Shown: positions 46,621-59,313, numbered from the stretch's first letter. The stretch is 64,000 nucleotides of DNA from Pseudocercospora fijiensis CIRAD86 (GCF_000340215.1 NW_006921541.1:3718954-3782953); one strand, 5' to 3'. Program-made: numbers and translations. Notes: a model not told the origin generated them from the sequence alone.

Positions 46621-47290
46621 AGCCGGGAAATTCCTCGCGATGTTCTTACGACTCTACCTATCTATAATACGTAGCCTAGGAGTTTATAGAAATTAGGGTA
46701 ATTACCTTTTAAACTTAGACTAGCGAAGGCGATAAGCAGAAGCTCGTTAGAATGCCTAACGGTCTTATATAAGGCGAGATACTCCTAAAAGATCGGAGGT
46801 ATCCGCGCTTACTAAGCGTAGATCTCGGGCGTACTTATAGGCTATAAAGGTCGGCTACGTACTTAGCGCTAAGCCTCCTTAGCTTCTACCTTATACTATC
46901 GAACCTAATCTTTAAAATAAAGCGATTATCGATATATTAGCTTCTTAGATAGCTTCCTTAGGCTTTTAACTATATTAAGTAAATAACTAAGCGACTTAGA
47001 AAGGAGAAGCGATATTTAGTAAGCGAAGCTATTAATATAGATAGAAGAATATCCGTAGCTAGTATAATTTTTAACGTAGCGGTAAGTTTTACTATATATA
47101 AGTTAGTACTAAAGTAGGAAGATAATTAGCGAAACTAGAGAAATATTAGAGTAAAGAAGAAAAACTAGAGGAAGAGTCTACTTATAGCTAAAGCTAAAAA
47201 CATATAAGGAGTATAACAATTTAGCGGAATCTTTAATCGGTTATAGCTATTCAATTTTATCGTCCTAAATGTAAGCCAAGCTACGCTATA
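46620..47290. repeat. RIP-mutated repeat, unclassified
   Basis: TA-rich sequence with few CA/TG steps and stops in every frame. No domain could be recognised. It probably represents a truncated DNA transposon or a solo fragment. Confidence 0.65.
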
Positions 47291-47906
47291 TAACATCGGA
47301 GTGAGGTAGCAACCTTATACGCCTCTCTCAAGCAAGTTATCCGTATAGAAGTACGTGAGTTCGCGGTCGAGTCCTAGAACTCCTCGACACTAGTGAAGCG
47401 ATTGTCGGGTGTGAGTTTCACGAATGCTTGTCTCGTTCACCCCCTCACTTATATTGAAGACCTCTCTCTGCGTAACGCTTCACGGACGATCAACATGTAT
47501 AGGAATACCTAACTGCAGTACAAAGCTCTCGGCACCCTCGAAATGACGGAGTGATTTCTAGAAGGCTAAATTTGCAAATTGATTCGATCATGAGTATCAT
47601 AGCTCTCGTGCTCTCTCTAACATCTACAAAAGTGACGCTACTTCATGCAGCGCGTTCGTCGCCCAGAGCTTGAAGTCCACCAAGCACTCTTCGTTGCTAA
47701 AGCAGCAACTTCGCGGCCCAAAGCATTCAGTCTTTGATGTTAATGCCAGAGTTTGATCTCTTGCCTGCCTCGCCAGGCATGACGGTTGAGATTTCGCGAG
47801 CCCAAGCCCGCGTGAGACCATCGGAGTTGCCGCCGTCAAGGCCTTCGACATCATCCTCCATCCACGCCTCCGGGAAATTCTCGATGCTGCGATCCGCGAA
47901 CGTTTC
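47290..47906. other. 3' flank of the Spt10-like gene
   Basis: Composition returns to normal from about 47290. Open frames on the plus strand here are antisense shadows or short. No gene is called. Confidence 0.5.
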
Positions 47907-49508
47907 CTATCGGCCTCGCTGTTGCTGCATCGACTCCCGCGCAAACTCCCGCTCCGTATCGTGAGCGATCTGGGCTTCGAGCTCCTCTCGCAGGCGTGCA
48001 TCAACATCGATACCCATGTGCCCGTGCTTGCCATCATCAGCACCATCAAGCTGCATTGTGTTGTCTGGATCCCAATGCTGCAGGTCTTGTTGAATGCCTT
48101 GCATGATTTGAGGATCGATGGGCGTCTGGCTGTAGTCGGCGTCGACACCACCATGATAGTGCATGCCGCTCATTTGTGCAGCCGGAATGGAGTCTTGCAG
48201 CTGCTGTTGCGCTTGTGGAAGATGCTGCTGTTGCGTCTGCGTAGCTTGCTGTTGACGTTGAGTAGCTGATTGTTGCGAGAAAGACTCAGTCTTCGCCAGA
48301 GGCGAAGCACCGGCCACGGCATCAGGAGCTTGTGAGTCCGCCGATGCGGTGACTGTCTGTCGTGGTGTGCGATTGTTTGCGCCAGAACTATTAGCATTGG
48401 CACCTGAGCCTCCACGTCTAGTGTGATTGGGCGTCGGCGGTGGCTTTGCAGCGGCCGACGTACATTCGGAGCAATTGCGGATTGCGGTGCTGACAGTCTC
48501 TTTGATCCGCACCCAATGATAGCGCTCAGCGATACTGGCTGTGGTCTTGTTAATGCCTCCGTGGGCTTGCGCGTGGATCAAGCGAGCGATCTCGTACTGC
48601 TTGTGTGGGTCAGAAACAACCTCTTTACCTTTGAGCATGAGCTTCTCTTCCTCTCCTTCGCCCTCAGTGTTAGGCACCAACCTATAGTGCGTAGCAGCGG
48701 AACGAAGACGAGACTTCTCAGCGCGATCGGCGCCATTGGGATATGATCCAGTCTTGAGGTAGTAGCGAATCTTGTCGAAGCGCTCCTCGCTGACGTACTC
48801 ATCACCCTCTCCACCAAGCTCTCGACCGAAGATGATGGCATCAATGAATTGGTCAGGATAGCTCTTGAGATTACCGCAGCCTTTCACCCGGCCAATTCGC
48901 TTGAAGCCCAGAGCGTCCCAGATGCGCAGAGAAGCGACGTTCGTCTCGTACACAAGATTGAAGACCGAATAGGTGTAGCCGAGTTTGGGAGCCCACTCAA
49001 GATAGCCCTCGCCCATGAGCCGACCCACGCCGCGATTACGCGAAGCATCGGTGACCAAGAAGCTGCCATTGCAGACATGACTGCTCCTTCCCGGGTAGTT
49101 CGGCTTGACGTAGAAGCTACCAAGACATTCTTTAGCCCAGTCCACACCGCGCTCCTCCATCTGTGTGACCTCTTCAACCGACTGTATGTCTCCCATGATC
49201 ATGATCACCCCAAAGTTCGCGAACCAGTAGTTGCAGAAGGCGGACAGGGCCATGGGCTCACTTTCGGCATACGTATCGCCCTTCTCAATCTCGCGATTGA
49301 GAAGCTCACAGAGGTAGGCTGAGAGATGTGGTGGGACTTGGTGAGGCGAGGAGAATGGGACAAGAGTTGCGATTGTCACGCGATCGCGCAGCGTCACTTG
49401 CTTCGGTTGGATCTCTTGCGGAAGAGCTCCATATGGCTCGGGGTATGGAGGCTGACCGGAGGTGCGATATATGGCAGGCGCCGAAGGGTCATCGAGCATG
49501 GCCGGCAT
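47907..49508 (-). CDS. SPT10: Spt10-like GNAT acetyltransferase with integrase-type H2C2 zinc finger
   Basis: Single exon, 533 residues. The N-terminal half is a GNAT domain: motif A is FLVTDASRNRGVGRLMGEGY near 150-169, with strand NLVYETNVASLRIWDALGF following. The centre is basic and conserved in style (RYYLKTGSYPNGADRAEKSR) and leads into a His2-Cys2 zinc finger with His312, His316, Cys346 and Cys349 (IHAQAHGG..NCSEC), the type found at the N-terminus of retroelement integrases. GNAT plus H2C2 finger is the hallmark of yeast Spt10, which binds histone-gene upstream elements and activates them. The last 150 residues are Gln/Ala-rich and disordered. Nuclear location and histone-gene regulation are inferred from the family. 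Confidence 0.78.
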   Translation of the reverse strand: MPAMLDDPSAPAIYRTSGQPPYPEPYGALPQEIQPKQVTLRDRVTIATLVPFSSPHQVPPHLSAYLCELLNREIEKGDTYAESEPMALSAFCNYWFANFGVIMIMGDIQSVEEVTQMEERGVDWAKECLGSFYVKPNYPGRSSHVCNGSFLVTDASRNRGVGRLMGEGYLEWAPKLGYTYSVFNLVYETNVASLRIWDALGFKRIGRVKGCGNLKSYPDQFIDAIIFGRELGGEGDEYVSEERFDKIRYYLKTGSYPNGADRAEKSRLRSAATHYRLVPNTEGEGEEEKLMLKGKEVVSDPHKQYEIARLIHAQAHGGINKTTASIAERYHWVRIKETVSTAIRNCSECTSAAAKPPPTPNHTRRGGSGANANSSGANNRTPRQTVTASADSQAPDAVAGASPLAKTESFSQQSATQRQQQATQTQQQHLPQAQQQLQDSIPAAQMSGMHYHGGVDADYSQTPIDPQIMQGIQQDLQHWDPDNTMQLDGADDGKHGHMGIDVDARLREELEAQIAHDTEREFARESMQQQRGR

Positions 49509-50100
49509 GGTGCGAGACCAGCGTGCGCAATGGCCCTATCTGAGTCGTATCAGCTATCATCGTATGGGCGAAGTCAGCCATGTAACGCGGGTTGAGCGAA
49601 AGCATATCGGCACGTGCAGCTGTTGCGACCAGCGCCATGCTGGTGGCTTTGAGCATATCTCATTTCTCTGATGATGGGGCATATGTCGAAGAGACAAAGA
49701 CGTACCTGAGGCGCTCTGGTGGTTCGGCTGCTGCCTTCAATCTGACGCTTGGATCCTGGGTCAACTGCAAGATACACTGGCAGTGAGCAGAACTTCGTCG
49801 CAAGCTTCATCACGCTAGAGCTGTTGTGGTTCAGTCAGGTGATATGCTGGTCAGCTGATACCATCAGCTGACCTGTGCCAAGAGGAAGGACACACAATGG
49901 GTATATTAACTGCAGTTTCTGTAGCAGGCTCCTGATCCTTCTTTGTACAGTTACATAGTTGTCAATCCGATGATTAGTTGCATCCCTAGCACGATTCACA
50001 ACAAGAGCGGAAACAGCCTTGGCGACGGCGGCATTAGCCGTGAGAGCGGATGCTGCTCCTCTACATTATTCTCCTGCGGCCTCCTCCTCACCACTCTCAA
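49509..50100. other. Promoter region of the Spt10-like gene
   Basis: Normal-composition sequence with no supported gene, up to the boundary with mutated transposon sequence near 50100. Confidence 0.5.
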
Positions 50101-50652
50101 GTAAGAAGTCTCGATTAATCGCTAGCAATCTTCGCTATCGCCGCTGTCTTACTATAGTAGCTACAGCTGCAATAAATGCAAACACGAGTTAATACCTATT
50201 ACGATACGCCTAGGCTGCAATTAGTTCTTAGATATATACCTATAGCTATTAAATACTAAATATTTAAGATTTACTACTCGTATTCAGATTCACTAATGAA
50301 TGTTAGTAAATATTCATATTCAATTTATATTTAAATACAATCTTAGCGATAGTAAGGGTAGTAGTAACGCTTAGAGTTAAGAAGAAGGGTATTTTATAGC
50401 TATTTATATAACTCGTCGTTGTCTTCCGCTTCTATACTTAGTTATAGCATGTCTACTAGTATATCCGCTACGCTAGTACATTGCTATTACTTAGAACACT
50501 CGCTTATACGGATGCTATTACTATTAAGAAAGGCTCGGTTCTATAAAACTATACGTCTACTACTACTAAAGGTATGCTTAGACTCCGCGGATATAGCGAA
50601 GGCTAATAATAAGTTAATAGCTAGTTGCGAGAGTGTCGGATAGGCTATCCGT
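50100..50652 (-). pseudogene. hAT transposase C-terminal part (hATC), left of the Gypsy insertion
   Basis: On the minus strand from 50642 the frame reads YPTLSQLAINLLLAFAISAE, then FSSSRRIV, with TAG/TAA stops beginning about 35 codons in. This is the hAT family dimerisation motif YPxLSxLAxDLLxxPAxSAExERxFSxxRR. The rest of the transposase lies across the Gypsy element at 62775 onward. Mutated by RIP and dead. Confidence 0.75.
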
Positions 50653-50932
50653 TATTAGCTAGTAACCGGCCTTATATACCTAGGCTAAGTTTTAAGCCTA
50701 TATAAGAGGCCTCCTTCTATATTATAGATAGAGTACTAACCTCGTATAGCACATTATTTACGTTACACTTCTATAATGCCTATGTTATAGGGCTCTAGTT
50801 ATTAGCCTAAGCAACCGTCTTGTTATCCTATTATACTAAATATAGCTACCTATATTGCTATAGGTTATATTACCCTCGGTAGCCTATACTATTACTACTA
50901 GTAGTAGTAGTAGTTTTAGTTTCCGTCCTTTA
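50653..50932 (+). repeat. 5' LTR
   Basis: Starts TATTAGCTAG and ends CCGTCCTTTA. It aligns without gaps to the 3' LTR; the differences I see are transitions, mostly with this copy carrying the T or A, so it is the more mutated copy. The canonical TG..CA termini read TA..TA in both copies, as RIP would produce. Confidence 0.85.
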
Positions 50933-50955
50933 TTAGAGCCGAAGGTGGGGCTATC
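50933..50955 (+). other. Candidate primer-binding site
   Basis: The internal region begins TTAGAGCCGAAGG directly after the 5' LTR. A primer-binding site should start TGG; TAG here would be TGG after a G-to-A change. The matching tRNA is not identified. Confidence 0.3.
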
Positions 50956-51579
50956 TCTTTATATCTAATAGGTTCGGGTATGTTAAAGGTAGTCTCTAGG
51001 TACGAATAGCTATAACTAAAGCAAGGGTACGATAAGAGCCTACGATACGGACGATACCGAAGTATCTTAAGGGGCTATTACGACAAGCAGAGGAACCTCT
51101 TAACGAGGGCATCGCTTTAACCCCGAAAAGCTACAAACCCTTAGGACTGTTATAGCTTAGGGCCTAGTCTATAGCTATAGCTAGCTTCTAAGGACTCGGC
51201 TCCGGGTCGAAGACCTATTTAGTACCGCTTGCTCGAGATAAGCCCCGCCTAAGGAGGAGATAGACTAATTACCTATTAGCCTTGCTTAGTTTACTAAGAC
51301 TATTAATTAATAGCAAATATAGATTGTAGGTCGGATAGCCGGGGAGTCCCCTATTAATCGGGTAGGGCGTTCCTAGATTCGCAGCCTCGCTTAGATAGTA
51401 CTTAGCCTTCTACTAGAAAAAGAAGGCTACCGCCCCCCCGCCTAGCTAAAGGAGGTATAAGCTAGTTTCTAGGATCTAGGTATAAATAGAGATTGCAGTC
51501 TCTCCCTCCGAGCGGCTTTTGTCTAAAATCTACTAAACTTAGCTCCTAGAGGTAGTTAGGCGACCCCTAGGAGGCTAAA

Positions 51580-51610
51580 TCCTAATACTACCCTAGGGAT
51601 AATACTAGGA
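51580..51610. repeat. Palindrome copy A
   Basis: TCCTAATACTACCC-TAGGGATAATACTAGGA, a 31 bp imperfect palindrome in the 5' leader. Related to copies B-E below by transitions. Confidence 0.75.
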
Positions 51611-51686
51611 GAAACAGCCTAATATACTACTCTCTCGTATAGCAACATTATAATAAACTAAATAGACTAAAGTTACTAAAAACACA

Positions 51687-51732
51687 TTTATATAGCATTC
51701 TATTTTAACTTTATATAGCATTCTATTTTAAC
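51687..51732. repeat. Two-copy 23 bp tandem repeat
   Basis: The unit begins TTTATATAGCATTC and ends TATTTTAAC and is repeated twice with no mismatch, which is notable in a heavily mutated leader and suggests duplication after mutation. Confidence 0.85.
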
Positions 51733-51779
51733 TATTTCAACTATTTTATAACAATCGAATAAGCTCTAGCTCTAGCGAA

Positions 51780-53400
51780 AACAAACATCGAGAATTAGCG
51801 GAATCCTCTAAATCCGAAAACGCCCCTAATCCTATTAACGAAGAAATTAGGCGGCGACTAGTTAATATAAGTAAGCCTCCTACGCCCTCTACGCTAGAGG
51901 CGCTCTATACTGTCCTTATAAAAATAATAGAGAAGCAAACTAAGCTTCTCCGTTAAAACAAGCGTCGCCCGCTAGAGCTAGGGAGTAGGGCAAATCCCCT
52001 ATTCGAAGGGTAGAACGCTATAGCATATATTAAGCGCTTTAAGGAAGGCTTAGTTAATTACGAGCTCGATAGAGAATCCGACTAGTACAAGATTCGGTCC
52101 TTTACGAGGACTACCTCCTCTAAGCTTTACCGAACCCTTAAAACCCTAGTTAGCTACCTAGAAAAGGACGATAAGTCTAATACTAACTAGGAGACCTTTA
52201 AGATAGCCTTTATAAGGGAGTACCGGGAGCGCGATAGCCGTCGTATTAAAGGTAGTCGTACGTAGCTCGAGTCTCTCTACTTAGTAAGGCGCACTAAGGA
52301 TAACGACCTAAAGGGGTATATCCGCGAGTTTATCGAGTTAGCGGATAGTATCGAATAGAGTAACCTCGAAAACTCTTAGAGAACAAGGCTGCTCCTCTAG
52401 GGGTTGCCGTAGCCTATAGCTTAGCGTATCTTCCGTCGCTATAAGCTTAGCGAGTCCGATCCTAAGAGTTTTAGGAAATACAAAGAGGTCCTAGTATATA
52501 TTAAGGCCGACATTAATAGTATAGCCGATACGAGGAAGTTTATCTACGGCGAAGACCGGAATAACCTAGCGCAGGTTAGGAAAGAAGCCTTAGTAAGTAA
52601 GGGACCTAAGTTCCTTCCTAAATCGCAAAGTAGTCCTAAGACTGTAACTCCTACTATTACTAAGCACTCTTAGGATGTCGCGGACTTGGCTAAATCCCTA
52701 GCCTAGCTAAACCTAAATGCGAAAGCATTGCAGCGAGTTAGGGAGGTTATTAATGCTACTATACTAGGCGATATACTACTAGTCTACTAGGTTTCAGATC
52801 CTAACTACCCTAAAGCCCCTTTAGTAGATATCTACGCTATACGGAAGATCTATTCTAACTTAGATAGCAAGTGCTAGATATATAGCGGGTTTAAACATGT
52901 CTAATCCTCCTACCCTATCTAGAAAGAGCTTCTTAAAAGGAAGCTTATTATGCAAGTAAATAGCCGATTCTACTATATAGACACCGGCGACAAGATTGAT
53001 TTCGAATAGGATCGGAGAGCCCCGAAGCTGCCTTAGCTAAAGACCCTTCTAGAAAAGAAGTATAGCGGCAAGATCGAGTTTAAGGACACTAGGAACAGTA
53101 CCCTCGCTGCTATTACTAAACGAGAAACTTAGAAGGTTAGGGCAAAACAGGTTAAGGAGCGAAGTAGTAACGGAACTACTAAGCCTATTAAAGTCAACTT
53201 TGTTTCTTAGGATCCGGACGTAGTTACTAATGTTTACGCGGTTACTAAGAATAGTATAGATATCTACGCTGCTATACGGTCTTAGACCTAGTCCTAAAGC
53301 AAGGGTAAGAGCCCTTAGAACCCTACTCGCCCTAGTACGGCAGCCCCTACTAGGGTACTAAAGAACAAGGCGGCCGACAAGGCTAAGTAATAGCGAGAGT
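51780..53400 (+). pseudogene. Gag of the Gypsy element, inactivated
   Basis: The frame around 51830-52470 reads as a helical capsid-like protein with charged segments (AYIKRFKEGLVNYELDRESD, then YREFIELAD-like text), interrupted by TAG. Near 52870-52915 a Cys-stop-x-x-x-G-x-x-His remnant could be a nucleocapsid zinc knuckle that lost residues. No open frame remains. Confidence 0.6.
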
Positions 53401-54129
53401 TAACCGCTAAAACTAAGACTCTCTAGATAGCTACAGACCGCGCTACCCGATCTAGTACCGTACCTAGCACCGCCCCTAGTACCCTACCTATAGAAAGCCT
53501 AGTCGTCCTAGAGACTCTAGAGGTCGATATAGAGGATATTACTACCGACATTAGTAGTACCCTAGGCCTAGCTAACCTACCTGCCTATAAACGGAAGTTA
53601 TCCGACCTAAAGAGCTTTCGCTTTAATAGGTATATAAACAAGTATAGTACTAGCCTAGCTAACTCCTTAGATACAAAGGCAAACGCTCTCTTCTAGGCTT
53701 TATAGTTCCTAGACCTTAAGTCTAATGTGTCTATAGGAGAGCTACTAGTATACGGTTTGCCTACTAACCTATTCTAGAGCCGAATTCCTAACGATGCTAC
53801 CTTTATAAAGGATCTCGCTACCCTCCGACGAAAACAGGGACGAGAAGACTATATCGACGTCTCTTCCCTATAGTTCCTTCCTAAATTTTTAGGTACCTAA
53901 GAGTTAGTAGAAGGCGAATCGGTAACCTACGAGAACTAAGAGACTATCGATAATGCTAACGAAGAGGGAGTTAAGGAGATAGGCCGAGGGGATAGTAATA
54001 ATCCCGACTCTACTCTAGTTTTAGTCTCTATTAAGGCTATCCGGTTTACTAGCTAACAAATCGGTCGAGTAGGACCTCCTCGACCTAAAGAACTTTACTC
54101 TATCCCTAATAATATAGACCTTTCCGTAG

Positions 54130-54460
54130 TTACCCGTTCCTTCGCCGTCGTCCCTACTATCTATATTTAGGTTACTATCGGGAGCTATAGTTAATAGATG
54201 CTAGTAATGCTTAATAATAGTTCAGAGTTACTTATTATAAGTAAGCGCTAGGCTAAACAGCTTAGACTACTAATAAACAGAGACATTTCCCTTAGCATAT
54301 AGGGAGTAAATAGGGAGGTTACGCTAGTAGGTGCCTGCTACAATATTATAGTAGACGCTTTCGGTATATGCTTTTCCTTTACCTTCTAGATTGCCGCCGA
54401 CCTAAACACGCTAATTATTCTAGGTCGGCTATAGTCTCGCATAACTCGTAGTATCTAGCG
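54130..54460 (+). pseudogene. Aspartic protease region, inactivated
   Basis: A frame reads SELLIISKR then IILGRL, the flanks of a retroviral-type aspartic protease. The active-site Asp-Ser/Thr-Gly triplet now reads Asn-Asn-Ser, as expected if mutated. Position between gag and reverse transcriptase supports the call. Confidence 0.6.
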
Positions 54461-54869
54461 CAACTACGACGATAGCTCCTAGGAGGGAACTATCGCTAAC
54501 TAGAAGGGCAACCGAGTCGTGTTTACTAGTTATGTCGGCAATACTAGCTACAAGTCCTACGAGGATATCCTTGCTACTTCTAGGCGGTTTTCGGGAAACG
54601 CTACAGCGCGGTTATAAGACCGGCAATCTGCGCTATAAGTTAGTATAGCTTAAATAGGTCATTTCTAGAAGTGCGCCGCTCCGTACGTTAAGGCAAGTTT
54701 CTAGGTTCTATACTAAGAAGACGAGTGCTCGAAGCGATAGCGAGTATAATATAACGACTACCTATACCTATTATATAAGTTAAGGTAATAATACTATCTT
54801 ATATATCGTCGCCGGAGGTATTACTACCGGACGCGGGTCTACCCGAACTAACTAATTAGAGCGCGAGTC

Positions 54870-54894
54870 TAATGCTACCCTAGGGGTGTTATTA
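54870..54894. repeat. Palindrome copy B
   Basis: TAATGCTACCCTAGG followed by GGTGTTATTA, in the stretch between protease and reverse transcriptase. Confidence 0.75.
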
Positions 54895-55259
54895 CGAATC
54901 TAACGTTTTCGCCGGCGTTATAAATTAGGACTACTAGCTATACACCTATCGACTTAAGGAAACTTCTAAAGAAGTTTATGCGCTATTTTGTTGCGCCAAT
55001 CTCTAAGCCTAGCGATAAAGAGAGCGAGCTCGGGTTCGACAATCGATTAGTATACATACCCTATATAAGAGGGTAGCTAATAAGATTAAGCCTATAAAGG
55101 GTAGCGTATATATTACCGATAGGTCAAATCCTAGCGGGAATCCTAACTAGCGATAAAAGTGCCTTAATTAGGAGGCGATACTACTACCTAGGGATAGTCC
55201 GTACGATTAGAAGTATATTACTAAAAAGTTTTCTACTATCCCTAGGGGGTTAAGGCTAA

Positions 55260-56850
55260 TAGAGGAGAGGCTTACGAAAATCAAACCTAGTATCGAGCTT
55301 TCGGATCGTAAACTGGATTTGCTATACGAGCTTCTATACAATCGCGAGGCTATATTAGTATATAACTTCACTTACCTAGGTAGAATAAACCCGGAGGTTG
55401 CCCCTCCGTAGAAGATCCGAACGATCGAATATAAGCCTTAGGCCTACCTAGGTTTCAAGCTGAACCTAAGCCTACGAGGTATAGTTAAGGATATAATACG
55501 ACAGCGTATAAAGGCTAGCACCTTAGAACCTTCCTATACCTCGTACCGTAATCTATACTTCCTAGTTTAGAAGAAGACAGCTCCTAGGGAACTAAAGAAG
55601 TACCGCCTAATTAACGCTATATAAAAGTTTAATACGGTTACGATTAGAGATACTAACCTTCCTCCGGAGACTAATAGGTTCTCGGAAGCCTTTACTAACT
55701 ATATTGTAGCCTTACTAGTTAACGTTTTCTCGGGCTACGACTAAATTCCTCTCTATCCTAATAGCCGCGACCTTACTAGTTTCGAGACACCTCTTAGGCT
55801 ATATAGACAAACTACCCTTCCCTAAGGGGCAACTAACTCCGTAGCCTAGTTCGTTCGTATTATAAACTAAGTCCTCGCGGCCTATATCTCCTATATAGCG
55901 ATGCCTTTCCTCGACGATATCGGCATTAAGGGCCCTAAAACTAGGTACGATAATAAAGAAGTAGAGCCTAGCATCCGTAGGTTCTTTCTCGAATATATTT
56001 AGAACCTCGATAGTATCCTCTACGACCTAGAGCGAGCCAACCTAACGGTATATAGGGAGAAGCTTTAGCTCCTATATAAACGAATAAACATTGTCGGGTT
56101 TGTAACTAATAAGAACGGCCGCTATCCTAATAATGCACGGGTCCTAAAGATAGTGTCCTAGCCGGATCCTACCTATTAGAAGGGTGTCCGAACCTAGCTT
56201 AGAGTAGTCTCCTACTTCCGTATCTAGGTCGAGAACTTTGTATTAGTATATAAGCCCTTATACGCCTTACTTAAGAAGGATGCTAAGTTCGAATAGACCT
56301 CCGTTTACTAAGCGGCTAAGGATACGGTAACTAAGGCGCTCGTTAGCGCACCTATACTAATATCTATTAACTACTTAGAGGGTACGGGTTTAATAGTTGT
56401 TGCTATCGACTCGAGCGGGGAAGGCTATAGCGAGATACTAATACAGTATAACCGTAAGGAGCTATCCTTGCGTTATCCTATTAGGTACGACTCCGGACTA
56501 TAGAAACCGATCGAGGCCCGATACGATACTAGTAAGCGAGAATGCCTTAGAGTCTATAAGGCTCTAAAGAAGTTCCGGCTATAGCTCTTTAGTATGTTCT
56601 TTCGCTTAGAAATCGATGCTTAGACGCTAGTCTATTAGCTTAACTATATAGCCTCCGACCTACTAAACTCTACGATAGCTCGGTAGGTTGCCTAAATCTA
56701 TTTATTTAATTTCGACGTCTTCTACGTTCCTAGTAAGAAGTATACTAGACCGGATAGCCTTTCTAGAAGGCCCGCTATAGAAGAGGACATCGCCGAGATA
56801 ATAGAAGAAGAGGATATCGATACAGTAATTAACCGCACTTTCTTCGCTAC
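55260..56850 (+). pseudogene. Reverse transcriptase and RNase H, inactivated
   Basis: Reverse transcriptase blocks in order: LKKYRLINAI near 55590, VFSGYD-stop-IPL near 55720, and the catalytic FLDDI at 55907-55921 (a YxDD variant). RNase H begins with VVAIDSSGEGYSE near 56400. Numerous TAG codons break the frame. This matches Ty3/Gypsy polymerases. Confidence 0.75.
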
Positions 56851-57179
56851 CTTCTATATTAATGCTATACTAGCGATTACTAGGCCTACTACCGACGACT
56901 AACCTAGCGACTAACCTAGTAACTAGCCCGACGAGAGCCCTACTACTAACGATAACGACTAGGCTAAAGCTAAGGCGGATAAACTAGAGAGGGATAATAT
57001 CCTTAATAGGGTCTACTCCGACGACTCCTATTATATCGCCTACTTCCTAACCTATACGAAGAAAGCGCCTAGCCTATTAAAGAGTTAATACTATCGGGTT
57101 ATTCGCTACTCTCGACGATTCCTAGTTAAAGATCGAATCCTTTAGCAATAAGCGATAGTTAATATACCTCTCTAGCGTA

Positions 57180-58617
57180 TTATTAACGACCTAGTAGCCC
57201 GATAAGAGATCCTTCGTTCCGTTTACGATAAGCTCGGCTACCGGGCGGCGGAGGGCACCTTCGATGTCCTTCGTCGGCGCTACTAGTAGGATAGCGTATA
57301 GGCTAATGTCTCTCGCTACTATAAGAGCTGTCCTAAGTGCAATTTTAGGAATAGTTACCGTCGGCTAGGCGAGCTGCGTATCCCCGCTACCTAATTAGTT
57401 AGTAAGCGATAGTACGGTAATAGGGTTTATCTAAGCCGGAATAATAGCCTCTATATTATTCGGGAAGGCCTTTCTTAATAGCTAGAGGCCTATTATTTCT
57501 ATAAGGGCTACGGCGCTATTAATGCTCGTAATATAGCTACCTTCTTATTTAAAGATCTGTTTTGCCGCTAGGGAACACCTTACGAGATTATCTTAGACAA
57601 CGCTACGAACAATATAGCTAAAGAAGTTTAAGCACTACTTGTTTCCTATAGGGCGAAAAACGTTCGCATCTCCCCGTACTATCCCTAGTCGAATGCTATT
57701 ATTAAACGTAGCTATCGGTCTTTAATTAATGCCCTATCTAAGATAACTAATAGAGGGGATAGGTCCGTTCCTATCTCTACCCGCGTTCTAGCCCTTCTCT
57801 AGGCGGATCGAACTACTATTATCGATACGACTAGACTTACGCTAGTAGAGCTTATAATTAGGAGGGACGCCGTTCTTCCTATTAAGTTGTCCTATCGCAC
57901 GCATAGCGTTTACGATTAGGGGTCTATTCGTACTAGGGTAGATCTCCTTGCCCTACGCGCTAAGGCTCTTAAGGATATAACGACTACTTCTTAGGAGGGA
58001 CTTGCTCGATAACGTCGCCTTCGTAAGGAGGCTAAGCAGTATTTCGACGACTATAATGCTATTAACTAGGAGCCTCTAAAGGTTAGCGATATAGTCCTCC
58101 TATACCGGTCGGAGCTAGAATATAGTTACTCCTATAAGCTAGCCTTTAAATAGAAAGGGCCTTATAGAGTATAGGAGGTCCTTTACGATCGTTCTACGTA
58201 CCGACTTTAGGAACTTAATAGTGCTACCTTAAAGCACTCGCACCCCCGGGCTAACCTAAAGAAGGTCGTCGAGTTAAGAGAGCCTACCCGTCCTTCCCCG
58301 ACCGAGGAGGAAGTTAATGCCTTTATAGACCCTCTACCGACCTTAGATACCTATCGAGAGGAGGATCCTACCGCGATTATAGATCCTATTCTGCCCGACA
58401 ACTATACGTATCCCTAGATATATCTTAGTAAGCTATTAGGAATAACTTATAAACAAAGGGAGGGTTATATACGTATTAATTACGCGTAGAGCATTTCCGA
58501 TATTAATTCCGATAGTAAACTAGACTTCTAGCTATCTAACTCTAACTCCGAGGAGGAGCTCGACTAGTCTAGCGACGAAGACCGCCTAGAATTATAGCTA
58601 GATCCCGAGACTAAATA
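57180..58617 (+). pseudogene. Integrase, inactivated
   Basis: The zinc-binding CPKC lies at 57329-57340, followed by the core with GTPYEIILDNATNN near 57580 (second catalytic Asp) and VRISPYYP-stop-SNA near 57665 (catalytic Glu region). The C-terminal part has SDIVLLYRSELEY and HPRANLKKV, a typical fungal Gypsy tail, ending in TAA codons at about 58614-58620. Confidence 0.75.
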
Positions 58618-58858
58618 ATTGCTTATCTTTCCCTACCTCTACTACGTTGTTTTCCTTGCCTTCTCCGCGCTATTAATATAGTGCCGCCTTATAGCTTTAG
58701 TCCTTACTACTTGTTCCTACGGATATTAATGCTTATAGTTACTACCCTCTTTTGCTTTTACTTTGTCTATTGTGTTGCTCTTTTGCCTTCGAGATGTTAC
58801 TATAACTTTATTCCTTTGCTCTTGTTTTTCCTTAGATAGAACTATACGAGGCGTGTTT

Positions 58859-58889
58859 TCCTAATAATACCCCGGGGGTAGCATTAGGA
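58859..58889. repeat. Palindrome copy C, inverted
   Basis: TCCTAATAATACCCC followed by GGGGGTAGCATTAGGA, opposite orientation to B, D and E, about 240 bp after integrase. Its arms match copy A. Confidence 0.75.
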
Positions 58890-59313
58890 AGATAGCCGAA
58901 CCTAACCCCTCTACCCTTCTAGGACTACTTCCCTCTAGATTCCTAGACTCTAGCAACCTTCCTTAAGTAATAACGACAACAAGATACTCTGCTAGAGACT
59001 ATTCCTACCCTAATTAGTACTAGTTACGTAGGACACTAAGAAAGGGAGGTTCCCTATCTCTCTCCCTTCCTAGCTCTTAGATAGATATAGCAACCTAGGC
59101 CTATAGCCTCTAAGAATAGGGACCTTAGGCTATTAAGCTTAGTGTTTAAAAGAAGGAAGAAGGTAAACGTATAGACTACCCTTACGTACTTACTAATGTA
59201 AAAGGTAATGCTATATCTATAACGGCAGTGCTATAGGCTAATACACCGACGAATTAGCTACGCTAGGCCTAGGCGACTTGCTTCTCGCTACTAAGCATCT
59301 CTAGAGAAAAGCC

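Larger units (their letters stand above)
50956..51779 (+). other. 5' untranslated region of the Gypsy element
   Basis: Non-coding leader between LTR and gag. It holds an imperfect 31 bp palindrome (51580-51610) and a perfect two-copy tandem repeat of a 23 bp unit (51687-51732) just before gag. Confidence 0.6.
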
